Assembly: GCF_000350225.1 (NCBI RefSeq)
Contig: NW_005179211.1
Span: 62,001 to 126,000, forward strand
DNA length: 64,000 nt
Source of the DNA: Chondrus crispus
Taxonomy: Eukaryota > Rhodophyta > Florideophyceae > Gigartinales > Gigartinaceae
Reading direction: 5' to 3'
Shown: positions 46,401 to 55,631 of the stretch, in pieces
How positions within the stretch are numbered: position 1 is the stretch's first letter
Layout of the letters: every line of letters starts with the position of its first letter
Program-made: the position numbers and the translations under genes
Notes under the pieces: model-generated
Databases searched by the model: none
The model's input: only the letters and a program-made list of their open reading frames with translations
What the model was told of the DNA's origin: nothing

Positions 46401-46785
46401 ACACAGGAGACGCCCACTCGGTGCTCGCGGGTTCGATTACCCCTGCGTTCAACATTTTGTTGACTTCCGTGGCGACCATCTCACGCATAGCCGGCCCCTT
46501 TCGGTAGGGCATTGAACGTATCGGCTTCGTACCCGGTTCGAGGGGAATGCGGTGTTCGGTCGCTCGGATCGTTCCGAGCGCACCACTCCACAGACTCGAG
46601 TGCTTACGGAGCATCTCGAGCACGTGGCCCCGCAACTTGTCATCGTCGATGTATGACAAGTCGATTTCTTTTTCCCAATCCTCCGGCGGAATTTTCAGGA
46701 TCCTTTTTAGAGGCGGGTGCGGTACCCCCTTCCGGCGGCGGGCACTTCGCCGGGCGGACGTCCGTACCGGCTCCTCTCTCCTCAT
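43397..46785 (-). pseudogene. element A RT, RNase H, integrase, chromodomain
   Basis: RT (46,785-45,979) has LRFCVDYRRLNEKT, LDCNSGYWQIPV and intact catalytic LVYLDDVIVFS. A frame change follows near 45,950. RNase H (45,835-45,200) has RPYMIDTGASAYQLG and DHDALRWLMS, with TAG at 45,466-45,464 replacing the Trp of VVWAV. Integrase starts near 44,800 with an HHCC-like finger (LCHTPTIAGHPGQ...CRTCAMNRV), then the core: first Asp AIDILGP, second SDN followed by TGA at about 44,308 (GGA to TGA), and Glu in TNGQVERYNRTI. A GPYRV module and a chromodomain (FLIKWADYDTPTWTARTHVP, with the aromatic residues) end the protein at 43,397. Confidence 0.88.
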
Positions 46786-46891
46786 CGGTTGCCCTCCGGG
46801 CGGAGCCTGGCCGACCAGCTCCTACCGTTCCGACTTGATCGGTCAAGTCGGTGAGGTGTAGCGCGTGCGCGATCCCCTCGGCGACACGACG

Positions 46892-47944
46892 TTAGGGCGT
46901 CAAGATCGCGAAGGGGTTGCGCTTCGCGTATCCCACGACGGTGTGCCTCGGAAGCCGCCTCTCCTGTCGCGAAAAGTTCGCGATGATGGCGTCGAAGGTC
47001 TGGTTCGGCAGGAACTCGACAACGCCGTTCGTCAGCCTCACTCCATGTCGGTGTTGGAGTGACGGCTTCGGCTCCATAAACACGAGGTCCCCTCCCGCAG
47101 TGGTGACGCGCACACGGGCCTGCGACCTCGCGGGGATGGTAACCAAGCGGGCGATTCGGATCGCCTGCGGGGCTTCGTCGCGTGCGTCAGCCCGGCTTGC
47201 CTGACGTCCGTGCCGCCTGGTTGGGGGAGTCGGCTCTCCCTTCCCGTCGACGATGGCAACGGAGCCACCTTGACGGAGCTCCAACCGTTGACCTTCGATG
47301 TCGGTACTTCGTACGTGTATATCGATGAAGGCCGTACCAAGGAGGACCGGTGCGAGCTGGTCCGCTACGACGAACGGAATTCGGAACGTCGTGTTCCTCA
47401 ACCGCACGGCCAGGCGTACGACGGCCGAGAGCTTAAGCGGGTTATTATTTGGACCTGCCAATCGTGGCAGTGGCGCGTCGCGGATGATGTACCGCGACCA
47501 ATCGGGAGGAAGGTCGGCCTTCCTTACCAGATTATACCCCGAGCACGTAGCAACGGAGATCGTGCGGGGCTTGAAGGCATTTCCCTCCGTGGCTATCGAG
47601 CCGAGGACGTTGTAAATCTTTGACGTCATAAGGCAAATGACGCCGACCACCTTCGGCGTGCCTGGCTCGGCGAGATCGTTCCGCCTGGGCCGCCGGCGCC
47701 GGTTCCAGCTTCTCTTCTGCGTCCTTCGGCCTTGGTCGCGGGGCGCCCTTCGGTCGGCCGCGTCTCTGCGACGAGTCGCGTTCGTACGCGGCTTGAATTC
47801 TTCTGGCGGCCCCGGATCCCCCTGGGTCGGGCCGCCGGCGCGTTTGATGCGCTTTTTGTTAGGCACGTGGCTCACGGTTGCCACAGTGCCTTCCTCCATG
47901 TGCGCTGGGCTCACGGTTGCCTCAGCGTCTTCGTCCTTTCGCAC
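46892..47944 (-). pseudogene. element A protease region
   Basis: Aligned with element B, the retropepsin catalytic stretch reads SVATCSGYNLVRK where B has SVLDTGAGPNLVRK. The catalytic Asp codon is GCT (Ala) and the DTG triad is lost. Downstream APVLLGTAFIDIHV matches the conserved ILGADF strand, and HGVRLTNGVVEFLPNQTF matches the B spacer before RT (RHGLTCTNGVVQVEPDRPF). The frame stays open for 350 codons and ends at 46,892. The product should have cleaved gag-pol; this version should be inactive. Confidence 0.8.
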
Positions 47945-48535
47945 CGAGCTTACGAGTGTCTCGGTGCGCTTGTGCGGGGTTGAGGGGAATGATATCGGTA
48001 AACATTCCCCTCCCCCGCCGGGGACAAATAGGGGCGAGTCTAGGTTGGTGTGACAAGACGGTTCACGCGACCGCGCGAACGTAACCGTCTTTACGGGGTT
48101 TTGGAACTACCCGAGCCGTCATTGCTATTCGCTTGTCTATCGGTTGCTAGCGCGTCGACGGCCCCTGGCTGCGCGGATGGGGACGGTTTCCCCACCCCGG
48201 CCGGGCATCTTCTACAGCGTAATCGGACACTTCGTGGCCTTGGATTGCAACGTCCAGCCGTTGCAATATTCGAGGGGCGGAGAGAACGAGCTCTCCTCCG
48301 CCTCCTTCCGTGGGCTGGGGGTACGTTTCCCCAGCCCAATCTTGGAGGTACATGATGGCGTTCTGTACCCCTTGGGGCAACGGGGGTCGGCCCGGTCGCC
48401 TCGCCCATCTCGACGGGGATATCGCGTATCCATCCGACGAGGGTCACGTCGATCCCTTTGATCGGTCCCCGGGTATCGGTACCCGCCTTTACGTGGGGCA
48501 AAACGGACGCCCCCACCCGATCGGCTCGGGTCACC

Positions 48536-50650
48536 TCAGCGCGGGCCTCGGTCTGCCCGCGTGGACTGCTGGATGAGATTGCGCATTCCGGGGCGCGTCT
48601 CCATCTGATAGGGGTAGTTCCTGTACGCCGTGAACTGTCGTTGTTCAGGCGAGAGGAACTGGCACGCGTACATGGCGTGGCCGTACGTCCGACACAGCCA
48701 AAAAATGTACGCGCTGCCGTCGGTCGACGCGAACGTCGCAGAGTGGCGTGCCTCCTCATCGGTGAGTCGAGGCACGTTAGGCAGCTCGCGGTCTCCTTCT
48801 CGACGGGAGATATCCAGCTCGGCCATGTTGTGGCTCGGACCAGGCGTGGCCTTCGGCGTGTGCGCGAACGCCGTTGCGAAGCTTCCGGTCGAACCGGTGG
48901 AAGCTGGCGTAGGAGGTCGGCCTCCTGCCCGGTCGAAGCCTTGTGTAATTAGGACAGGGTCGGCCTGCCACTCATCTTCTCCAATGTGGAGGGCGGTCGC
49001 CGGCGAACTCGTTCCGTGCGACCTTGGAGTTCGGACTCCCATCGCTGCCGGCTTCGGGTCCAGCAGCGGCAACCCGCGACGAGCGCGGTAGGTTGTACCC
49101 TCGGCCGTTGCGATACGGCGAATAGTTGAGAGTTCGGTCTTCTGTTGTCCAGGCAACCTTTGCATCCTCTCTGCCACTGCGGCCCGGGTCGCAGTGGACA
49201 ACCCGCGCACGAAGTAGTGCGCGAGGGCTCGTTCTGAGAACACGGCCGTGCATCGGAACGCGGCGGATTCCAGCCGGTCTGCGAACGTGTTCTCGGTTTC
49301 GTGAGGGAGCTGTCGCGCCGATGCGACAGCATCAAACGCTTCCCCTAACACGTCTTCGGTTAGGTAACATTTGACAAATTGGTTGACGAGACCAGGCCAG
49401 CTCGTGTCGTCGTGGAGCTGGCCGGCGCGGAGGGCGCGCATGGTGTAACTCGTATACAACCGCTCCGCGTCCCTCTCGAGGAAGTGAGCGAAGACACGGA
49501 TTGCCACACCTTCGGTCAGGTGCTGGGAATTGAAGGTTATGCGGATATCCTTCAGGAACGGGAGCAACTGAATCGCGTCAGTACCGTCGAAGCTCCTCAT
49601 CGTGGGACGGAGCCCACGGCATGGTTGGACGTACTTCGCGATCCGTCCCGCGTCACCCGAGGTAACGGGCCTCGAGGTGTTGTCCAACCGATACATGCGG
49701 TAGTTCGCGACGGCGCTGAACTCCTGTATCATGGTGTGGACGTGCTCGAGCCCGGGTTCGGCGGGGCCCCACGTTCCGAACGGCGTGACGGGCAACGTTC
49801 GGACGTCGACGGGGCCGGGAGGCGCGGTAAGATCCGCTGGCTAGTAGCCGCCCCAGCGAGGATCGAAGGGGAGAATCGGTTCCCCTGATCCGCGGGCGAC
49901 TCCTCCGCGACCATGGTCGGGTTCGTTCGGTACCCGTCGGGACTGCCGCATGCTTCCGGATGCATACGGCAGGGCTTGAGTCCCGGACGCAAAGTTCGCG
50001 TCCGTCGTCGGCTTGAGGTCCTCCGCCCTCCGACTGGTGACGGCTCCAGTCGGGGGCCACTCCTGCGCTCCGGATGCGCCCGGAGGAACAGTGGCACCGG
50101 GCCTACTCGAGCGGGCTCCGGGCGGCCTCTCGGCCGAGGTCTGTTCCATCTCACGGGCACGGCGGCGCGTTGAGTTGAGCTCCGCCGCCATGTGCGCGAA
50201 CGCTCCCATCTGTTCGGCTGATGGGAAGGGTTGCGGGTCGCGTCGGACCCCGGAGTTTGCACTCACGGGTTGACCCGCAACGTCCATGGCGGGGGAATCA
50301 ATGCGCGCCTCTTCGACCAGTACCAAACGGGACTGTAGCTGGTCGACGAGGGCGCGCAGATTCTCCAAGGACTGAGTTACGCGCTCAAACCTTCCTTCGC
50401 GGAGGGAGCGCAACTCATCCATACAGCGGGCGTAGACGCTGTCGGAGACGTCGATACGGAGGGATGTCCGGACATCCTCCATATACTCCGCGATGCGATC
50501 GTACATCTCGCGAGCGCGTCCTTCGGAGAAGTCGGGCGACGGTTCGCGGTCTCGAGGACCAGCGTCGCCGTCGCCGACTCGGACGCGGAGCGCGGCCTCT
50601 CGCACATCGGCGGGTTCGGAGCGAATCGAGGTGGGATATTCGCCACTCAT
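48536..50650 (-). pseudogene. element A gag
   Basis: An ATG at 50,650-50,648 (MSGEYPTSIRSEPADVR) starts a gag of about 700 codons. It has a helical/coiled N-terminal part (RIAEYMEDVRTSLRID), a Pro/Ser-rich middle, a capsid-like domain in 49,700-49,200 (RSFDGTDAIQLLPFLKDIRI), and a C-terminal knuckle. An in-frame TAG at 49,843-49,841 splits it; the frame on both sides is the same, so this is nonsense or readthrough. The knuckle reads FWLCRTYGHAMYAC: the first Cys of CCHC is Phe (TTT for TGT), unlike element B (CYHCYEKGHAAPTC). The start is supported by the matching start in element C. Confidence 0.85.
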
Positions 50651-50727
50651 CTCGACGCATACGGACGCGGAGGTAAACGATAGTCTTCTCGGTTCGATCT
50701 TGAGAGTCTTCTAGGTCGGGAGACCAC

Positions 50728-51335
50728 TGTAGTATAATCACCCCCAACGACGAGGGGGGTGAGTACTGACAGTTCGGAAAGACCCCGATCGGCGGGAAGA
50801 TAGAAGCGCGGCCCACCCACGGTACCGAGCACGGGCTCGAGGTAGCGGTGGTGGAGCGGGATCGGGGAGGACACGCGCACGCGCGAGCGGTTCTACGCCT
50901 CGACGCCCCGGAGCGGTACTGGGTGACGATCCAGTACCGACGGGCGGAGGCGGAGCCGGCTCGTGGGCGTGCTGTGCGCGTCCTCAACCAGCGCGCGGTG
51001 CTACTCCTAGGTAAAACGGACGGAAATACCTCAGAGTAAGCGGGCGGACCAAGGTGGAGGATCCTTGACAAGTCCGTCCTTGTCGTCCTCCACCGCCGGC
51101 GGTCCGCTCATATTTAGTATACAGAGTTACCTATCATAACATTACAGTAGTGCAGGTCGGCCTGCCCTGTAGTGCTGTCAGCCGCCGGGGCTGGCAGCAC
51201 ACGTGTCGTACACGTGTGCGCGCGCCCCCGTACACGTGTAGTACACGTGTGCGCGCGCGCTGAAGTACTGTAGAGCTCGTGCTCTACAGTTATAAATCTA
51301 ATCTAAATCTAATTCCGGGAGGGGGATATGCTACA
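50728..51335 (-). repeat. 5' LTR of element A
   Basis: 608 bp, partner of 21,989-22,595. Palindrome cluster at 51,150-51,290 includes GTGCTGTCAGCC/GGCTGGCAGCAC, repeated ACACGTGT, and CTGTAGAGC/GCTCTACAG. In element orientation the leader begins GTGGTCTCCCGACCTAGAAG at 50,727. Confidence 0.93.
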
Positions 51336-51340
51336 AGTGC

Positions 51341-51772
51341 CAACCGGGAGACCTGGACAAAGACGTTGGAGAACAAAAGCACGAACCCCTAGCATTTCTG
51401 GGTGCAGCTTTTAAGGGCACCGAGGAGTGGTGGACGACCTTCGAGAAAGAAGCTTATGCAATATATCAGGTGTTTCAAAAATTAGACTACTTATTCTTGT
51501 GTGAAGAAAAGACACATGTGCACACAGACCATCGGAACTTACTTTTCGATTTTAATCCGCTTGCCCTAGACACCACACTTGGAAGGCATATTGTCAACAA
51601 GGTACAACGATGGGGACTATTCCTATCGCGATTTTTATATGTAATCGAACACATTGAAGGGACAAACAATATCATGGCAGACACTCTAACCAGATGGTGC
51701 CGCGGTTACCGAGGAAAAAGACTGGCAGTGAAGCGCAAAACACATTTGATTTTGGAACAAGATATATTATAG
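51341..51772 (+). pseudogene. gypsy G RNase H (right part)
   Basis: This continues the frame broken by element A after one AGTGC copy. It contains WWTTFEKEAYAIYQVFQKLD, VHTDHRNLLFDF and IEGTNNIMADTLTRW, the Ty3-type RNase H pattern (E..YA, TDH.NL, N..AD.L.R). A stop at 51,770-51,772 separates it from integrase, which may be natural or a lesion. Confidence 0.8.
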
Positions 51773-51778
51773 TCGCCA

Positions 51779-53318
51779 ATGGACAAAGATTTCGAGTGGC
51801 CTACAGTACCAATGATCCGGAGCTGTCAGGAAAATCACAGAAACGATAAAGCCAGTAACGCGAACAGGGACGCCGAGGATGGTTTGCGGATGATTGCAGA
51901 TACAGTATGGGTGCCTTATGCAGCAGCCGAGCTACAGCTGAAAGTTTTGGTCGTGGCTCACTGCGGTGCCAGCTGCTATAGATCAATCGAGTACACGGTC
52001 AGTATACTGAAGGGCTACTGTAGTTGGACGTCTATCAAGAAAGATTGTGCTGAGTTCGTCAAGAGTTGTATACACTGCTTGACAGCCAAGACGGAGCACA
52101 AGATAACCCGCCCAATATCAAGTACGGTGCACGCCAGAAAGCCAAATGAGATCATACACTTTTACTTCTTGTACATGGGGCCAAACACTGACGACTACAA
52201 GTACGCCTTGGTCATCAGAGACGACTTGTCCTCATACCTGTGGATTTGCCCAGCCATAAATGCAGATGCGGTGACCACAGCACGTGAGCTTGGCAGGTGG
52301 ATCAGAACGTTTACAGTCATGAACGGGTGGGTGAGTGATCAAGGTTCACATTTCAAAAACAGAGTGATGAATGAACTCGCACACGATCACAACATCAAGC
52401 ATCTATTTACTGTTGCATACTCGCCGTGGGTCAATGGGACTGTTGAGAGATGTATGAAGACTATCCAGGAAGCGTACCGGTGTCTGCAGTCAAAACTCCA
52501 ATTGGGGCCTCAAGATTGGCCTTCCGCAATCGGAATGATCATGACAGCTCTTAATGAAACGCCGTTAAAAATACTTGGTATAAGGGCCGACGGTGTATAT
52601 CGCTCGCCGCTTGAAGTCATGACCGGCATCAAGCCGACACGCGTAATGATTCACACAACATATCTTGCAGAAAATTGGCCGCAAGTACGCAGTTCGGAGA
52701 AGAGCAAGACAATGCAACTGTTAGAGATCAACAAATTACAGAATGATTTTGACAACATGCACCGGGATGTAGAGCGCAGGGTTTCTTCTAATCGTGCAAA
52801 ACAAATCCAACACCACAACAAGAATACAAACATCATCATCACAAACTTCTTTCTGTGTTGGTGATTTCGTGCTAGTACGTCGAGCGCAGGATAAGGGTCA
52901 TAAACAGTCTTTCCGCTGGATAGGTCCGCGCGGCGTAGCAAAGGTGGTCAGTGAAATCGTTTACGCAGTTGAGAGTTTGGGGACTCACCAAATGGAGCAA
53001 GTACACGCCGCCCGGATGATACTGTTTCGCGCAAAAATGGATGACAAGAAGGTTTCAGCTAAGTTGATGAAGCATGCTGAGCATAGCGAGGCAAGATTTG
53101 AGATGATTGAGAAGTTAATGGATATAACAGGTACAAGAAAACAGAGGATCTGGATCCAATTCCAGTGGCTCGGCCTTCCCGATAGGCGAGATTGGACTTG
53201 GCAGCCCCTAAAGGAACTGTTTGAGGACGTACCGGATATGGTAAGGCAGTTCCTGGACGCCACAAAGAAGAATCGTGTCTCAAGAGAGGCAAAGGCAGAA
53301 CTAGAGCTGCCCAAATGA
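51779..53318 (+). pseudogene. gypsy G integrase with chromodomain-like tail
   Basis: A zinc-binding-like N-terminus (VVAHCGASCYRS...CIHCLTA) leads into the rve catalytic core. The position where a first Asp is expected reads IIHFYFLYMG (Asp not visible). The second Asp is in WVSDQGSHFK and the Glu in PWVNGTVERCMK. After a frame change near 52,840 the C-terminal part (52,860-53,318) has VDRRDWTWQPL-like text (LPDRRDWTWQPLKELFEDVP), resembling a chromodomain end. Integrase would insert the cDNA in the nucleus. Frame break and apparent loss of the first Asp suggest it is inactive. It is followed by the 3' LTR at 53,348. Confidence 0.8.
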
Positions 53319-53347
53319 TGTCTTCGCTGCGCAAAGCCATGGGGCGA

Positions 53348-53651
53348 TGTAGAATTATGTCAGCCCCAGCTCCGCCACAATGTTCAAGGAGAATAGCTGT
53401 CACTCGTGTACACCTGGACAGAACAGCACGCATGGAGAAGGGGGGAGACAGATGACCAACAGCCTGCATTCATGAGCCAACTGTAGACCGGAGAGGCTGA
53501 CACGAAATATCATGGAATGGAAGTAAAATAGAAAGAGAATAGAGTGCAGGAGCACGCGGGACCTCGGAAGATGAGGAACCGGACATCGTTGTGTTGAGCA
53601 ATTCTACGTTCTAACCCCTCACGTTTAGCTCTAGCTGCCCAGGCGTCTAAA
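53348..53651 (+). repeat. 3' LTR of gypsy G
   Basis: 304 bp, partner of 18,929-19,230. The flanking ACTC at 53,652-53,655 is followed directly by copia H RNase H coding sequence. Confidence 0.88.
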
Positions 53652-53655
53652 ACTC

Positions 53656-53909
53656 TCAATCAGGACAATCATGGAACCATTAGCTGGAAATCTCAAGTCC
53701 AAGGTTTAAGAAACGTGAAGCATGTGGGAATTTGGTACGCATTTGTGAAGGAACCAGTCGAGAATGGAAACATTCAAGTCCATTACACACCGTCGGAAGA
53801 GAACCTTGCCAATTCTCTTACAAAGAATTTGGTGGGAGCGTCTTTTGCTAACCACCGCGAGAAGCTTCACGTGATTCCCGCATTAGCACGAGGGGGCGTG
53901 TTGGAGTAG
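53656..53909 (+). pseudogene. copia H, RNase H C-terminus (right part)
   Basis: The open frame continues the RNase H interrupted at 18,928: VKHVGIWYAFVKEPVENG, VHYTPSEENLANSLTKNL, matching the copia pattern K.H(I/V)...Y.(F/Y)V.......I.V.Y....E..AD..TK. Across the gypsy G insertion the reading frame is continuous when one ACTC copy is removed. The stop at 53,907-53,909 is directly after a purine tract. Confidence 0.85.
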
Positions 53910-54240
53910 AAACTCCGCCCTTACTGCATGGAGCTCCATTGATAATGGCTATTGGCGTTGTTGAGGATACAGTTGTACACCTCAGCTCTTCCTGTCCGGT
54001 TCTACAAAAGAATGAAGTAACACGTTAGCACTTTAATGTAGTGACAGCAAAGGTAGATTGGATTAAGTGTAATTGGACCCGTAGTCAATGGCCCTATACA
54101 ATAAGTTAGAGTATTGATTTCCTCAATGCAGCAGAATTGAGACCGAGTACCTCACATGATCTGGAACGCACTGAGACCTTATCTGCAGATGAAATGTAGT
54201 ATAAATTAGGTCTCGTGCAGCAACTCTAGGAGATAAATCG
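53891..54240 (+). repeat. copia H polypurine tract and likely 3' LTR start
   Basis: AGGGGGCG (53,891-53,898) precedes TGTTGGAGTAGAAACTCC, a typical copia polypurine tract and LTR start. The LTR overlaps the last pol codons. No second copy exists in the window, so the right border (drawn at about 54,240) is a guess. Confidence 0.45.
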
Positions 54241-54515
54241 ATACCTACAACACAGAAAAGTGGTATCTTCTTTTGAAAATGGATAAATAATATGTAGGGT
54301 TCAGATTTCGAGAGTTAGACAGACACCTGTTTCGCGAAAAGGTTCCAGTCATCGATAACGGTAAGAGAGGACCACTGGGCACATGGGGAAATGTCCCGTC
54401 CAGGACAGAGGAAGGAGTGGCACCCAAGATATAGGTAGTAGTCATATCCATCAGTTGCATTGCAGAGGAAATCGGAGCTCCTAATGTTCTTGCTTATCAA
54501 AGTTTGAACTCGAGC
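54241..54515. other. between copia H and membrane-protein gene
   Basis: About 275 bp, the presumed 3' flank of the membrane-protein gene. No gene seen. Confidence 0.4.
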
Positions 54516-55631
54516 TCAACGCCAACCAACGTCAAGTCCGTCAGAAGCAGTTTCATGGCCGGATTTCGGACTGCTTTTAAGCATACTCAGAAGTGATTTC
54601 TCGTCACATGCAATCGGTCTTGCCCCATTGTGATAAAGAACGAGCATCCACACAGTAACTCCAGCGGCAACGAAGATTATCCACGACGTCGGTATAACCC
54701 ACCATAAATTGATGGTGGTTATATTCACATCGTTGACAGGAACTTTCATGCGAGTTCGAGTTTCCACTGCGTACGCAGCTCCAAAGACGGACCTTACCAG
54801 GTCTTCCCCAGTCATGGCATATATGTTTGTCCAGTCCCCGATGTCTTCTCTACGTACTCCGATTTTCCGACATCTCACGGATTGCTCGGAAGCCACATTG
54901 CCTCTCAGCATTCTGTTGGCACAATGCCATGCTTCGTCGTCAACGTAAGCTATTCCTTCACAAGACTCATATGATATAACGTTCTCGTTTTCATATGGAC
55001 CATTGCACACCAACTCAGCATTTTCACATTGAAGCATCGACTTATACAATTCTCTCAACGGTGTCTCCTTACATTCTCCCACTGCGACGACAATATCTTC
55101 ATACGATAGCGCAAGAGTTTTGACGTAAACTCCTGCGGTATACTTGTTGTAGCAGAGACCATCGATTACAGAATTGAAACGAACCTCTCCGTCCTCAGAC
55201 CCAGCACACTGCAAGTAAACTTCTGAGGCATTGAACAACCTTTCAACAGTCAAGTTAGTTAGAATGCCTGGTTGGCGCACAGTTACATCCCTTTCAACTA
55301 GTGTTGTCGTTGAACGTCCTTGCAACCCGAAGTTACTCAGGAAGATTGCAATTATAGCTGATATACGAAGCAAAATCAGTAAGATGCGACATCGACCAGA
55401 TTTCATTACTATTCCTCCGCCGATATGAGGTACGGAGAATGGAAGAAGGGAGATTTCGTCCACTTGTCCCACGCGAGAGTGGTTGCACATTCCCGATATC
55501 CTTGATGTAATGTGCATAATGAGCGCAATGAGAAGGATATCGAAAACGAGGAAGTTCAGTGAGGTGGTGATTTCAGAGGCAACGGGAATGTCAGCTGAAA
55601 ACATTATACCTGAGCCTTCGTCTGTCTCCAC
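54516..55631 (-). CDS. predicted membrane protein, 371 aa
   Basis: One uninterrupted frame from 55,631. Hydrophobic segments: residues about 25-45 (FLVFDILLIALIMHI), about 82-103 (ILLILLRISAIIAIFLSNFG) and about 310-335 (WWVIPTSWIIFVAAGVTVWML). Between the second and third lies a loop of about 200 residues with around ten Cys (LQCAGS, GLCYNKY, VGECKET, LQCENAELVCNG, ESCEG, WHCANRM, VRCRK) and Asn-X-Ser/Thr sites, typical of a disulphide-bonded extracytoplasmic domain. The tail is short and polar. No known family recognised. It lies just outside copia H and has host-like base use, so it is probably a host gene. A TATATA lies about 80 bp upstream (55,710). Confidence 0.7.
   Translation of the reverse strand: METDEGSGIMFSADIPVASEITTSLNFLVFDILLIALIMHITSRISGMCNHSRVGQVDEISLLPFSVPHIGGGIVMKSGRCRILLILLRISAIIAIFLSNFGLQGRSTTTLVERDVTVRQPGILTNLTVERLFNASEVYLQCAGSEDGEVRFNSVIDGLCYNKYTAGVYVKTLALSYEDIVVAVGECKETPLRELYKSMLQCENAELVCNGPYENENVISYESCEGIAYVDDEAWHCANRMLRGNVASEQSVRCRKIGVRREDIGDWTNIYAMTGEDLVRSVFGAAYAVETRTRMKVPVNDVNITTINLWWVIPTSWIIFVAAGVTVWMLVLYHNGARPIACDEKSLLSMLKSSPKSGHETASDGLDVGWR

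Larger units (their letters stand above)
21989..51335 (-). mobile_element. chromovirus A (about 14.7 kb, interrupted by B)
   Basis: LTRs at 21,989-22,595 (3') and 50,728-51,335 (5') are flanked by AGTGC at 21,984-21,988 and 51,336-51,340, inside gypsy G. Gag-pol runs on the minus strand from 50,650 to 43,397. The region between integrase and 3' LTR holds a long plus-strand (antisense) ORF, a hairpin array, and the later insertion B. Without B the length is about 14,680 bp. LTRs show about 17 differences in 600 bp plus two indels. Gag, protease, RT and integrase all carry lesions, so the copy is not autonomous. Confidence 0.92.
18929..53651 (+). mobile_element. gypsy element G (about 5.4 kb, interrupted)
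   Basis: LTRs at 18,929-19,230 and 53,348-53,651 start TGTAGAATTATGTCAGC and end GGCGTCTAAA. They are flanked by ACTC at 18,925-18,928 and 53,652-53,655, inside copia H. Without the nested A and B the element is about 5,370 bp. Gag, protease and RT lie left of insertion A (18.9-22.0 kb); RNase H, integrase and a chromodomain-like tail lie right of it (51.3-53.3 kb). The two LTRs differ at about a dozen visible positions in 300, so G is older than A. Gag and protease style differs from A and B, so it is another gypsy lineage. Confidence 0.9.

Noticed and set aside
49841-49843. Programmed amber readthrough in element A gag
   Set aside because: The same frame is open on both sides, but the copy has many other lesions, so a simple nonsense mutation is likelier.
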